Notes: a model not told the origin generated them from the letters alone. A stretch of DNA of 64,000 nucleotides from Rhynchopus sp. YZ270_cl-10 (GCA_964035575.1 OZ037848.1:372001-436000), one strand, 5' to 3'; shown: positions 32,021 to 44,240, counted from the stretch's first letter. A program made the numbers and translations.

Positions 32021-32946
32021 CAGGCCTAATGCTAACTTTGGGGGAGGGGGGGAAAAAGCGAACCGACGGAAAAAAAAAAAAAAAACGAAAAAAAAATTTC
32101 CCTCCGGGAAGGGGTCCAGGGTTTTCGCTTATCTTCATGAAAAAAAATTTTCCCCAAAATCGTGAAGATATGTCCAAAAAGGGGTCAAAAAAAATTTTTT
32201 CGCGCTCCGCGCGAAAAGGTCCGTTCATTTCGCGTAAATACGTGATGACGTGGGATGGTAACGTACATCAAGAACCAAACCAACCCTTTTCTCACGTTTT
32301 TCCACGTCAAGCCCTCGCATTAGGCTCTCTCTAGTGAACGAAACCTTCCCTCAGGACAAGAAGAAACGGCGGTTGATATCAAAACTTTCTGGCGAAGCCA
32401 CGGTACGCAACATTTCAAAATTTGTGACCTAAAACCGAACATTTTTACAGCCAAACTATGGTAGAGGTCTGTGGGCTGCCAGTTTTTGAGCCGCAGGCGC
32501 ACGGTAGGCTACTTTTTTAATGCCGGCAAGGGGTGTGCATCATTGAGTCCCTGAAACAAGTCTCCATCGTCACCGCCACCGCCATCGCAATCGCCATCTT
32601 CGCTTTCCTCTTTAACATCAACAGATGCAACACTGCTCTCTGTATCTTCAGAGATCAGAACTTCTCCAACACTCGATGTCTCGTCGACTGACAGACCCTC
32701 CTCCTCCTCGAACCCAGTGGTGGGGGCCGCAGTATGCTGTGTCCTTCTTTTAATCTCCCTTCCTCCTGAAGATGCGGGCGCAGGTGCCCACATCTCCAGG
32801 ACCAAGGTACCCACGGCATACCACAGGCAGAGAACCCCCCATCCCAAAAAACCCCCATTTTTAAGGTGAACCGACGAACCAACGGATAAATAAAAAAAAT
32901 AATAAATAAAAGTGAACCGACGAACCAACGGTTAGCATTAGGCCTG
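32021..32946. mobile_element. non-autonomous hAT-type transposon d, carries a coding-like fragment
   Basis: Perfect 16-bp inverted ends CAGGCCTAATGCTAAC with an 8-bp target duplication TAATTGCG (32013-32020 and 32947-32954). Its ends resemble those of transposon B (GCTAAC shared). GTGAACCGACGAACCAACGG is repeated near the right end. The interior has the reverse of the GCGTACCGTGGCTTCGCCAG segment (32377-32520) and an acidic coding-like stretch on the minus strand. 926 bp, no recognisable transposase. Confidence 0.88.
32509..32793 (-). pseudogene. 94-codon acidic coding-like fragment inside a hAT element
   Basis: From an ATG at 32793 the frame reads MWAPAPASSGGREIKRRTQ and then a strongly acidic Ser/Glu/Asp segment (SVGEVLISEDTESSVASVDV; EDGDCDGGGGDDGD). 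Its last codons run into the repeat segment shared by other hATs. Composition is far from the A/T-rich flanks and looks like host or transposase coding DNA. It may be a captured exon fragment, or what is left of a transposase N-terminal region. I recognise no family. Confidence 0.35.
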
Positions 32947-34150
32947 TAATTGCGAATGCAACAAAAAAAAGAAAAAAAAAATTGTAAGATGAATGTACCT
33001 CTTGTGCACACAGATCTTTACTACTATCGTTATTGCGCTGGAATACGCTGGGTTTGAAAAATAAAAAATTGTTCCATATACTAACCATTCTACTGAATAG
33101 AAGGTATAATAGGGTGCACTAAATGTGCCCAAACTTTATAGAAGAGAAAAAAAAGTGAAGTTATTAATGCAGGCACCTCCGACTGACCCACGTACGATGC
33201 CAGCCATCCGGATGAAAGCACAAAGTCCCCTGCGGCCAACAACAGAATATGTAAAAATAATAATAATAAAAAGACCCTCACGGGTGCACCCATCTTTAAA
33301 CAAACCACCTATGTTTCAAGCAAAAAAGAAAAAGAAGAGAATAGCTGGTCAGAGCCTAAGCCTGTCAGTCACCTATTTAAAAAAACCACAGTCAACATTT
33401 TTTTTATCTCACGAATTAGAAAAAGGAAATGCTCTTACGAATTAGGCATTTCTCATTGGACAAGAGGAAAAAAAAAAATGTAAGATGTTCGGCACGTTCA
33501 TGATGAGTTTTCTTGTTTGCTTTTTTTCCAGAAAACGGCATCGATTTAAAAAGAAAACAGAAAGACGCATCTGAGGGATTGGGGGGGGTGAGACGGGGGG
33601 GGCGGGTGGAACTTCTACACACAACACTCAACTGTGGCCAAGTTGAAAGTGCAAACCAAACGCCTCACCGTTCATTGGCGGACGCAGGCACTGCGACAAA
33701 ATCCACTGAAATCCACAAAATAAATGGTAGTTACTGAAGCAGGCACCTCCGACTGACCCACGTACGATGCCAGCCATCCAGATGAAAGCGCTGCGACCCA
33801 CAACAGAAGGTGTAAGAAAAAAAAAGGAAACCCAATGAACGGCGGTCGACCCGGCGGCCCGCCTTCCGCTGGAGAGTACGAAGCTTGCAGGTCCTCCCAA
33901 AAAGTTTATGAGATGAACCTAAGCCTCTCGCACTTCAGTCACCTTGACTAAACAAAAGAGATGACATGCCTCGCCCTGTATACTGTGTAGGTTAACTCTT
34001 GCGAGAAGAAAAAAATACGGATTCTCAAAGGGGCAGGGATGGGGGGGGGAAACGAAATACAACAATATTTTTACTTTGTTTAGTTTGACAAAGCGTTGTT
34101 GGATGGAATCGTGTAGTTGCTGATCTGGGTGCAAAAAATAAAAATGAAAC

Positions 34151-34179
34151 TGAGATGAATGTGCCTCTCGTGCACATCT
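34151..34179 (+). repeat. CTCTCGT-loop hairpin repeat, GTGC-stem subtype
   Basis: TGAGATGAATGTGCCTCTCG then TGCACATC: stem ATGTGC/GCACAT around the CTCTCGT loop. It keeps the same GATGAA lead-in as the CTAAG-stem subtype, but the stem sequence is different and still pairs. Other copies: about 32990-33020, 37301-37330, 47055-47080 and 57790-57815, with degenerate ones near 58725, 59113 and 59690. Confidence 0.78.
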
Positions 34180-34263
34180 AAAAAAAAAAACAAAACAAAA
34201 CAAAAAACTTGACTTGAAATACAACAGCCCGCGACAGTGTACTTAGTGCATGACAGAAAACAA

Positions 34264-34335
34264 AGTGAAGTTGATAGTGCAAACGCAGACGCAGGCACTG
34301 ACACTCCGCGGGTTATCGAACCCCCGGAGTGTGCT
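34264..34335 (+). repeat. tRNA-like (SINE-type) repeat
   Basis: Starts GTGAAGTTGATAGTGCAAAC. TAGTGCAAACG fits the Pol III A-box consensus. About 30 nt further is GGGTTATCGAACCC, a T-arm/B-box-like hairpin with one extra base. AGTGC...GCACT forms a stem between. Related copies: 2239-2320, 15076-15125, 19991-20054, 33641-33690 and 54473-54590. It is not a foldable complete tRNA, so a tRNA-derived SINE fragment is the better reading. Confidence 0.55.
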
Positions 34336-35929
34336 TGGGAGTTAACAAACATAAAGGGGTATTTCACGCACCCCAGAACCCTTTGCGTGCTTTTTCAATC
34401 ATCTGAAAACCGCAAAAAACCCCCCAAAAAAGATGCTTCTCCATCGAACCACACCAAGAGATGGGGTGATATGGGGGTGTCCTCCAAATGTCACCCCGAA
34501 TAGGGGGGGTATACTATTTTTATAACGTTGACTACACAGGAGAGGAAAAAGAAGAATTAGTTCATACACTTTCTATTCTACTGAATAGGAGATAAATGAA
34601 AGAAGAGTTTATATGAGATGACCCTCACCAAGCCTCTTGTGCTTAGTCACCTTATGAAACAAGGAGAAGAAAAAGATGTCGGGTGATGTGGGGATGGGGT
34701 TGTTGGACAGTACGCACAAGAAAAAGAAAAAAAATGTCGTTTTTTTTACTCTCATTCTCTCTCCCTTCTTTCGCGAGCATATTTAGTGTCCGAATGCCAG
34801 AGCAAGCGACAAGACTGGATGTGCCCGCTGACCAATCACCGGCGGGGCACGATCTGTGGGTAGTGGAAATCAGACTTTTAAACACTAAAAGAAACAAAAA
34901 AAAAAAGAGAGAGAGAGAGAAAGAGTGGAAAAAAAACCAAAAACCAAAAAACGAGTAAATATTATTTTCAGACGCCGAAAGAAGAGATGATTTTTAGACA
35001 AAGTCTTCGATAAGAGAAAGGAACACAAGAACAGAAGGGGACATGACAACTTAGCTGCTCGCAAGAGCCAAGGTATTTTCCGCTGTTTTTATTTTAATCT
35101 TTATTTCATGCACCAGGGCACTAGCTTGGTTTTGGGGAAAATTCCAGAAGTGGGTCGCTTTCCATGAAAGTGGGTCAGCGAGTTTTTTACTACAGAAGAT
35201 GGTTTAGCGGCGGTCTACGAGCTATTTTCTCCAATCCCAGCTTGTGGTGGGGGATATTCGCGAAAATGGCCAAAATTCGGTCAAAATTCGGTCAGTGTTG
35301 CAGTAATCCTCCGAAATGTGCTGTTTGCCCGCCTCACTTTGTGGTCTCTCGGAAAACTACCACTGGAATCTGTATGAGTTTCAGAGCTTTCTTCCTCGAG
35401 GCAGACTTAAAGAAACTGAACCCTTGATTCATGCACCGCCTCACCGCCGTGTAGTCACGGGTGTTTCGGACAGTGTTATTTTGCACGAACGGTCTCATCC
35501 AGGGTTTTTTTTTGCGAAGCAAAAAAAACCCTGGATGATAATATGGCGCCGCAGGCGAAAAAAAAATAGGGTGCAGTGTAAAAATCTAGCTTTTTACACC
35601 ACAGAGTACTCAACGAACCCTTTTTTGTGGAGCAAAAAAGGAAAAATGGCGCCGCAGGCAAAAAAATAAAAATAAGGTACAGCCTCCCGGGTCCTCCTCT
35701 AGACCCTTCCCACGTGCAAAACCCTACAGAATTCTCAGATTTTTGGTGGGATGATGGCAGGATGATGGTTTTTGGTCGGGGGGGGAAGCCATTTTCCGTG
35801 GGATGATGGATGATGGTTAGCGTCAGGCCTGAACAGGCTCGGGGGGAGTTCCCTGTAGTCGAGCTCCCAAAATTTTTTTTTCTAAAATCCAAAATCCAAT
35901 TTTTTTTTTTATTCCCCTGGGAAATAAAG

Positions 35930-36266
35930 TATACGAAGGATTTGGCACTTTTAGCGGGATTTTATTTAATGATAATTTCACGCTAAATTTTGGTACATGT
36001 AGGTAGTAGGGCTGGAGGGACCGTCCAGCCTTTTTTAGCCTCCCTCCAGCCTCCTCAATCCCGCCAGCCCCTCAGCGGGCCTATCTAGAGGTCCGCGGGA
36101 CCCGGTAGCGCTGGCGGGAGGGTAATGAGAGCTTTTTTTTTTTTTTTTCACGCTCTTTTTTTTTTTTTTTCCCTGAGAGCTTCCTGTGAGGACACATACT
36201 CGTTAGTTATTGCACAATAAATAAGTCACGCTAAAAGTGCCAAATCCTTTCGTATACTTTATTTCC
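35930..36266. repeat. foldback element with GTATACTTTATT arms
   Basis: Arms of about 37 bp (GGAAATAAAGTATACGAAGG, then ATTTGGCACTTTTAGCG) are inverted around a 260-bp loop. The arm motif CGTATACTTTATT also occurs alone or inverted at 37505-37530 and four times at 37918-38012. Confidence 0.8.
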
Positions 36267-36283
36267 CGTGAAATAAAATTACG

Positions 36284-36449
36284 TATTCACCTCCTTTTAG
36301 CGGATTATTTTGCGATACTTCACTTATTTTTTTCCCAGGCTCGTGCACTCAATTTGCCTCGCTTCGCTCGGCAAATTAAGTAGCCCTCGCCTGGGAAAAA
36401 AATGCGTGAAGTTATCGCAAAATAAAACCCCGCTAAAAGGAGGTGAATA
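36284..36449. repeat. foldback element with TATTCACCTCC arms
   Basis: Arms TATTCACCTCCTTTTAGCGG and its inverted copy, followed inside by GCGATA/TATCGC and by TTTTTCCCAGGC/GCCTGGGAAAAA. The whole 166 bp can form a long, nearly continuous hairpin with a short loop rich in CGCTTCGCTCGGC. Confidence 0.8.
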
Positions 36450-36541
36450 AATAGTTATTTTTCCCGGCTGACCCACTTTTTTTTTTTTAAGTACAGGAAG
36501 TGGGTCAGCTGACCCGCTGACCCAGCCAAGCTAGTCCCCTG

Positions 36542-38142
36542 TCATGCACCAATACAGAACAGGAAAAACCTTGCGATTCTGATTAGTGGCACGGTCACGT
36601 CCCCCTTCTACTCGTAACAAATGTGTTTTCAAAGTTGACAAACTAAAAATAAAATAATACACACAAAAAAAAAAAAAAAGACAGAATGAGAGTGAGAGAG
36701 TCCGAGAGAGGGGTGAAAAAAAAGCGTTTTTTTTAGTGAGAAGCACAGTGAAACCACAAAAGGGTAACACATGCTGGCTTTTTTTTTTTGTAAATGACTG
36801 GGTAACTGCATGGAAAGACGCGAACTTTTTTTAAACTTGTTTATTATAACTTATTTGGGTCATCTTTTGGTTCAGAACTGCACTGCAGAAGGTGATTTGG
36901 GTGCCTTTCTTGATTTTCTCAAGGGCAATGGAATGACATGCGCACATGTCCACATATCACTTACCTTAGGGCAAGAGTGGTATTCGTGGTTGGACACAGG
37001 CATTCCTTTTTTTTTTTTTTTTGATAAATTGTTGGAGCAGTGTAGTTGCCTCGGTTGTGTTGCCACAGTTGTGCAATCTCCACTTTTTAAATTGAGGATG
37101 AAAAAAATGAACTGCGTCACATACTGATGGTGGGAGGGAGGAGTACGTTTGTTCAAATGAACGGGAAATAGGAGAATAAATAAGAGTTTAGTAAGATGAT
37201 TCTAAGCCTCTCGTGCCCTTAGTCACCTCGAAAAAAGGATTGTTTTGACCAATTTTAGCCGAGCTAACTTAACAGAATGTCAGCAAAGAAAAGAAAACTT
37301 GAAAGATGAATGTACCTCTCGTGCACACACAACAGCTTCAAGTTTTGCCAGCAAAGAAAAACAAGTAATTGCTATCGGGAAAAAAAACCCCACAAACCTT
37401 CCTTCAACCCATGTAGGGGTAGCTTTTTTTTGTGGGAAAAACCCCCTGGTTGATTTTTACTTTTCTTTCTTTTCTACTCTTGATAGATTACTGGGGGGGA
37501 GCTATTAAAGTATACGTATACTTTATTCGGCGGGAATTACTGCTTAAATGGCCAAAAAACGAAAAGGGAAAAAAAAAAAAAAATCACTGTTATTTTGGGG
37601 CTTCTAGTGGCCGAAACCTCGCGAAAACACCACCATTGACATTTTTGGGCCAATCCCAGCCAGTGGTGGGGTCAATGTGGAAAAATGAACAATTTTTTGG
37701 TGACTTAAATTTTCACAAATCTGAACCCTATCAGCACCAATCGTGTAAAAACTGATACACGCGTTTTAGGTCAAAAATACTCATTTCTCAGCGCAAAGTG
37801 ACCCCATCACAGCACGCACAGAATCCGGACCACCGAAATCAAAAAAAAAAAAAAATTCGATTTTTTGTGCAAAAAATGCTGTAAAAAAATTTTAGTAAGA
37901 AAAATGTACACAAAAACCGTATACTTTATTTCACAGATTTCCACGCTCAAAATGGGTTTCCGCACCGTATACTTTATTACCCCCGTATACTTTATTAGCA
38001 CCGTATACTTTATTAGCCCCCCCCCAGTAACATGGAGATATCCAAGGAAGTGTTCCACAATTAGTTTTAAATTTTTTGTTTTGACAATCTGTTGGTTTTA
38101 GTGTAACTGCCATTCAGACAGTCTTTCACGATTATTTTCTTT
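36542..38142. other. gene-free spacer with hairpins and GTATACTTTATT repeats
   Basis: Holds a T-family hairpin (37018-37083), hairpins at 37186-37230 and 37301-37330, a truncated start of element X (37361-37425) and a CCAGTGGTGGGGTCAATGTG module (37655-37700). Four close CGTATACTTTATT words lie at 37918-38012. No gene seen. Confidence 0.55.
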
Positions 38143-38913
38143 TCAACTTATCTTCCTTCACCCCCCCCTGTAAGGGTAACCGTAGGTGAAGTAAGGTATA
38201 GTATTGAAATCGATGTGGGGGGGGAGTAAAGGGTCAATTTTACAAAACCAGATTTTGAGGAAAATTTTAGCCGAAAATGGGCCCCACGTATAAGCAACCG
38301 GGCTCATATTTCTCAAAATTTAAGTGGTCAAAAAATTGTCCAATTTTCGAGATTGACCCCACCACTGCACGGGCGGAGCCCAAAAATGCAAATAAGGACC
38401 CTTTTTAATTTGTTCTCTTGAAATGTATAATTTCATGTTTTCGCGAAAAAAATAACAACTGATCCCTACAAGGGTTGAAGGAAGGTGGTTGAAAATAACA
38501 ATACAAACAAGAACAACTAATTGCTAAGAAAAAAGCGGGGTGTGCTGCGGAAAACTCCGCGTGATTTTCGAAACCACCGCAGCATCCTGGCGATTTGCTG
38601 GAGGTGCTGATGTGCCTGGTGTGATCGATGTGTTGTAGTCTGTGCATTCTGTGTTCCTTCCGCACTGCTCCAACGACGACGACAATGTGGGGAGCCTGTG
38701 GACAAAAACGAGCTGGAACACGGTGGTGCTGGATGAAGAGGACAGCCCCCCCTTCTTGGATACTGGCGTCCCAGTGGGTCTGGCAGCGTACGAAGAGCGT
38801 TAGCATACCTGCAGAAGAGCAGAATGCTGGGCGTGTTGTAGATTATTTCTTTTCAGGATGGAGTTCCACATCACACCCCGTTTTTTTTCCGATAGCAATT
38901 ACTTGTTTTTTTA
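38143..38913 (-). mobile_element. composite element X, copy c, reversed
   Basis: Reads in reverse: CAACTTATCTTCCTTCACCC at the left, a single tandem unit (about 38160-38402), the linker, then module 1 ending GATAGCAATTACTTGTT near 38912. Apart from unit number it matches copy a (1819-3885) and the copy at 16120-17462. I could not define a target duplication, because the right flank is a T-run. A degraded open frame crosses module 1. Confidence 0.75.
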
Positions 38914-39052
38914 AAGCCCTGCCCGCCCTCACACCCACCCTCCAATTAATATTTCACACAAAAAAAAAAAATGGGGTTATTCTCTCCTTCCTTCTTTCCT
39001 TCTTTCATTTCATTTAATTTATTTCTTCACTTTTAATTTTTCTCTCTTTTGG

Positions 39053-42000
39053 TTATTCATCAGATCCTTCTTCACCATGCGGTATACTAGGGGCTGCCGC
39101 GACTTCCACCGCATCCTCATTCGAGAGGTCGCAACCATGCTGTGGGTTGCTGCTGTCGGTAGGTTCGGTTGCACCGTCACTATCCCCTGGTACATGTGTC
39201 TGCTGCGCTTGTGGCTGGAGTTGTGCAGCCTCAGCCGTCTCCTTCTCAATCAGCTCTGTGATAGTGACCCCCCTCCTAGCACGCTTCATATGGTCGAAGT
39301 CGAGGCAGATCAATCCCCAGCCCTCCTGTGGTAAAAAGATTAGATTCATGCAAAAAGAGATAAATACTAAGGTTAAAGGTTGGTTCAAAGATCCCAAGCC
39401 TCTGCTCAGTCGGCAGAATGATATATTATTTTGGCTGTAGCATACGTGGCGTAGTTCCAACCGTTTGAGCTCGCTGACAGACGTCGTCGAGAAGAAGCAG
39501 GGGCGGGGCTCGTCAGCATCCTGGAGGGGTGTGGGGGGGACGTTACTTCAGAAGAAGTCAAAAACTAATGAAAGTGGAGTCGCATCATTTGAGTAAAAGC
39601 GAGGTTGGATACAGTGCTATCCTCTCTATTCTCTGCAAAACGCATACATTTTCCCTCACAAAAAACCCCCTTGGGTGCCACCCAAACCACATACCTCAAT
39701 CACAACACGATGTTCCGGCAGTGCTATGCTGTATATAAACTGCCCTATGGTGTGTCTCTTCACTGGCTTCTGCCCCAACGAGGTGAGTGCAGCTATCAGG
39801 GGCTCCTTGGCGGGGAGTCTGGGTGGGAGCGATATCCACGCCTTGGTCACGTGCCAGTCGTGGTGTGCTGCCGGCGGGAGGCATGCATAGAACAGAAGCG
39901 CCATGAGCGAGGCGTCGTGCTGGTAGTACATAAAGCCCTTAGCGAGCACCTCACGCTCCACACCCCGCAGCAGTTGTGTGTAGTCAAAGCCGCAGTGAAA
40001 CCCACACCACACCACGTCTGCAAGCTCCTTCGGCGTGAACGCCCAGGCAGGTCGTTTCAACACCTCCACAAACACCCGCTCTGCAGAGGACACATACCCC
40101 TCCTTACCAAACACCCACGCCAACACGGACAGCTCAAATGGCGTGCACTGCCTCAGCGCCCTCTTGTCGCTCTCACCGGCAACAAGGCCGACGCCAGGGG
40201 CGCAGTTCCACTTGGCAAAGACCCATCCCAACGTTGCAAGCTGTGCGGTGGTCAGCGCCTTCATGCCACGCTTTGCCATTTCCGCGACAGTCTTGCGGGA
40301 GAGTGCTTCATTGTGCACACCGTGCCCACCAAAGGCACGAAGCGACCCGACCAACTCACAGTCCTTGAAGTGCCGGATCCGCTTTGCCGTTAGCCCCTTG
40401 GCGATGACCGTGCACGCAGCTGTCGCATCATCGGTAGAGCTAGCGGAAATCGCCTGCAACAACAAATACGTATCAGCGCCGGTCAGCTGCACCGACCCCC
40501 ACCGCTTCATATCACTGCACACCAATGCAAGAACGGAACCACCCGCCTCTTTGTCCTCTGCCGTCGAGAAGGCCCACGCTAATCTCGCAATTTGCTCCAA
40601 ATTGAGGAGCCCCTGCAGCGAAGCGTGCTTGGTAAGCGCCTGGGCAAGCACTTTGAAGACCGGCGATGCGTGCAGTGCTGCCTTTGAGTATGCCCACACG
40701 ACGTTGCACATATATTGGGGGAGGATGTCGCTTGATGCACCACGCTCCGTCATGCGTTGGGATATGTCGGTTTCGACGGCTTGGAAGAACCCTGGACAGA
40801 GGCATGGGGAGGTGTGGGGTTCGTGCGCAACTAGGGTGCCGACACCGCGTACGATGCTGGACAGCGCTTGGAAGGAGTAGTTGGAAAGGGTGAGGGTGTC
40901 GTTGTGGAGAAGTTGGAGGAGCTTGGAGTAGCGTTGGCCTGAGGCGGCGAAGGCACCTACCATCCCAGTGATCTCATGCGCATTGAACACAGAAAGACCC
41001 CTGCGCACCACTTCGTCCTCAGCAATACGGAAGCACGCAGCATTGCGCTGCCCCGTCAGCCCCTTCAGACACATACAGATGTCCTGGCTGTTGAAAGACG
41101 CAAGGCCACGTTTCACGATCTCGCGGTCGACCTTCTCGAAGACGGCGCTGGACTTCTGCCCCATAGTGGCGAAGGACCAAACGAGGTAGGCGAGGTGCTG
41201 GGCACGGAAGGTGCGCAGGCCTTCGTGGTGGACCTGTGGAGTGGAGAATGATGTGAAGAGGGGGAGAAAACTGAATGGCCTCCCGTATCTTAAATAACGG
41301 CGGTAAAAAGAGTTGATGTGTATTTTAGAACATACGAAGTCTTCTGCAGCCCCGAACAGCTCTGTGCTTCTGAACCCTGCCGTGGCGCAGGCCCACAGCA
41401 ACTTCGCCAGGGCCTGCGCATCCCAGCCCTTTAGGCCATGAGTGAGCACGTCGCTCACGATGAACTCGAGCACGTGGTTGCGGAACTCATCCTGCTTGCC
41501 GTTGAGGCGGGCAACCTTGTAGGCAGCTGTCGAGAGGCACACAGCGTTGGGGTCCACACCGTCCGTTCGCGAGCGCTCCAGACGTTGCAGTACATCGTCA
41601 GCCGCTGTGCAGGCAATGATCTCTTTGTTCAAAGACCTCTGCTGCTCATCGGACCCTTGCTTCCGTGTCCGCACCTCACCAAACACACGGCAATGCGCCC
41701 GCACACCCCCCTCCTGCTCCCCCACCTGTTTGTCCGCCGGCTGCTCCACCAAGTCAACATACGAAGGCACCGGGCACGCCACATTGCTGATGTTCCCATC
41801 ATCCACCTTCTTCTTCTGCTCAATGGTGTTGTTGCTTCCGAGCATTGCCATCAGCTTTTCACGCCGCCCGTCAAACTCCTTCGAACTCTTCCTTGAATGA
41901 TGCCCTGCGCAGGGAGGAACGTTTCGAGCAATCCTTGGCCGTCTATCGATCGGAAGGGTTGGAGGCTGGGTGACCGCTGCTCCCCCCCCTCCTCCTCCCC

Positions 42001-42778
42001 CCCCTCCTTTGGGGGCTGGGGGCGGTGGGGGTGATTTTGAGACAACACGGGGTCCGGTTTGGTCTGTATCGATCCAAGAGTTGGAGGACACCGCGGAGTT
42101 GCTTTCCTCTGCGCTCGCACGCCCTGCCTGCCACGCACGCTCGACAATCTCTTTCAAGCGCCTCGGAGTGATCTCTGAGCAACTGCTCGGCTCGCTCCCC
42201 AAACTGCTCCCAATAGGGGTACGCCGCGTCCTCCGCCTCTGATGATGGTTTGCCGAGGACAGCGACGACGCTTGACTGTCCACCCTCACCCCCAACCGCG
42301 GTCCCTTCATCGCCACCTTCTCCAAATGCCAGAGCTGGCTGGTGTGCACATTCCTTCCCGCCATATGCTTGCCATTTGGGGTCACAGAAAAAATAAAGGT
42401 ATTTCCAATAACATCACCAATTCGGACTTCCCGAAGTGAAGGGTTCGATGTCTGGATTTCTCCACTACGAACCGGGCCGTTGGTGCAGAAGAAGGTTCCA
42501 TCTGCATGCACCTTCATCCCCTGAAATGAGCTGTCCGGAGGATACGGATCTGATACTACCCAATCCCCTGCAATCGAATGCAACAAATTTAACGAAGTGG
42601 CATCATTAGTGCTGTACGCAGGAGGAGACCCAAGGTTATACGGGGTGACCACCGCTGCTGTCTGTGCATTCTCCTTCGGCACCCCCTCCCACGCAGCACC
42701 AGGCGCCTTCCAACCACTATTATATTGCCCATACGGAAGCAGCCCAGCTCCTGGAGGTTGCGACATAAAATGGGTCAT
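39053..42778 (-). CDS. RAP-domain RNA-binding protein with helical repeats, four exons
   Basis: Spliced product 1,109 residues. Exons are 41336-42778, 39695-41233, 39446-39520 and 39053-39325. All three introns (102, 174 and 120 nt) are GTATG...AG and phase 0. Without removing the last two introns the RAP domain is broken; with them removed it reads HRVVIE-DADEP...SELKRLELRH-EGWGLICLDFDHMKRA, the expected RAP pattern. Residues 60-155 are a beta-rich unknown region and 250-266 are Pro/Gly runs. About 450-960 are helical repeats of FASTK/OPR/heptatricopeptide style (AKLLWACATAGF; LAYLVWSFATMG; ARLAWAFSTAED; ADVVWCGFHCGF). After the RAP domain comes an acidic, Gln-rich tail. Such proteins act in organelle RNA processing or rRNA stability, usually in mitochondria or plastids. 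The ATG at 42778 is used; the upstream extension has only a GTG. Confidence 0.9.
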
Positions 42779-43636
42779 TCCATGCACGGTATATAGTCCA
42801 CGACGGAGAGTTTTTTTTTTAAAAGCTTTTTGTGTCAACACCCCAAAAAGACGTTCAGCAATCGAGGTTTCAAATCAGGCCTTTTGAGGTGAAGAATGTA
42901 TCGTGGAGGAGGAGGAGGGGTGTGTGTATGTCGCAAAATGTGGAGTTAATGTCCACGGCCACTCCTTATTATTTGTGTGGCCTGTATTGGGAAAATGAGA
43001 GGGGTTTTATTTGAGTAAAAAAGGGGGCAGAATAGATCTGGAGCAACTATTGAGGTCGTTAAGAAAAAGTGCAGGTTCTCAATGCGATCGGCTGTTTGGT
43101 ACGTCCAGGGGTGAGAATGGTGAATGGTAAAGAATGTGGAGGAGGAGGGGGGGTGGGTTGCTTTGGGAAGGTCTGTGATGTTAAGGAGAGTATAAAAAGA
43201 AAAGGTGTTGTTCGGATGAATCTAGGCCTCTCGTGCGTAGTCACCGCAACATATGCAATCAATAAATTGATAGCATAGGAAAATCAATACAAATAAAAAT
43301 GAGGTATTCGAACGAAAAGGTTGAGATGAGATGAACATTTTTTTTGAACAATTCTGCGCCTCTGTGTGCACAGAATGTAAGCCAATAAACCAAACATATA
43401 ACCACCACTTGATCTCTAAACAACAGTACTCTCTGGGAAAACTAGGAAGTGTTTTTTTTTTCCCCCGTTGAACGCAGCCAAATAGGTGTCAGAGGGTCTG
43501 TTTGGCGCAAAGTGGGGAATTTCAGGGGAAAATACTAATTGTGGAGAGATCTCGTTGAGTGGGCGCTATCTTTTGTTGGCTAAGCAGCGGTTTGGTCATC
43601 TCAAAAAAAAAAGAAGAATGGTGCTCCAGGGGGGGC
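42779..43636. other. gene-free spacer
   Basis: Upstream of the RAP gene. One CTAAG-stem hairpin (43206-43246) is followed by AATCAATAAATTGATAGCAT, the same words as near 21900. No gene seen. Confidence 0.45.
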
Positions 43637-44240
43637 CGATATTGACAGGTCGCTGACAGGTCGTTGCCATAGGGGAGGGTCATTTTTTAACGGCCCTTAG
43701 CGATTTTTTGGTGGGGCACACACACAGACACACGGTGGCCATACGGACCCTCAGGGTACACGAAGTAACGGGTGGTACAGGTGGTATTACATGTAACTTT
43801 TGTTACATGTGGTACAGGTGGCGAAATCAGGTAGTGGTACAATGGTTTTGGGGGTGGTTCTGGGCAGCTTTCGGCGGTGATTTCTGGTAAGACCTAAAAA
43901 ATCCTCAAAAATCGTTGTGAAAATTATGGTGGGTGGGTTTTTTACACATCGACACATGTAACATGATCACATGTACATTACATGTGAAGTTACATGTCAT
44001 TTACGTGTAAGGGTAGTGTAACTTTTTCAGCCTGTTACCGTTACCGCCCGCCGGATTTTTCGAAAACCAAAAAAATAAAGTTATGTAGAAAGTACCTAGG
44101 GAAAAAAGTTATGAAGAGGTTCTATAGGAAAGATGTGGGTGGGGCTGTACAGGGCCCATACCCATAGCACCTCACGATCACTTGGTGAGTAGGCAATTTT
44201 TCTCGAGAGAAAAGTCGTTTTCCTTCACGAGTGTTTTCTT

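Larger units (their letters stand above)
32947..35113. other. gene-free spacer dense in hairpin and tRNA-like repeats
   Basis: Hairpins at about 32984-33020, 33901-33946, 34151-34179, 34203-34245 and 34606-34654. Tandem-like copies of a GCAGGCACCTCCGACTGACC...GTACGATGCCAGCC repeat occur at 33160-33215 and 33740-33795. tRNA-like repeats occur at 33641-33690 and 34264-34335. No gene seen. Confidence 0.6.
35114..36541. mobile_element. non-autonomous hAT-type transposon C with nested repeats
   Basis: Inverted ends CAGGGCACTAGCTTGG and CAGGGGACTAGCTTGG (one mismatch), with the 8-bp duplication TCATGCAC (35106-35113 and 36542-36549). The interior has the GCGGCGCCGCAGGC core in reverse (about 35540-35660). 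At 35819-35833 it has a TTAGCGTCAGGCCTG end that looks like the terminus of another, partial transposon B relative. On the right are two foldbacks (35930-36266 and 36284-36449). AGTGGGTCAG direct motifs occur near both ends. 1,428 bp, no transposase. Confidence 0.87.

Noticed and set aside
34264-34335. True tRNA gene
   Set aside because: A-box and T-arm-like words are present, but no acceptor stem or normal cloverleaf can be folded, and the T-arm has an extra base.
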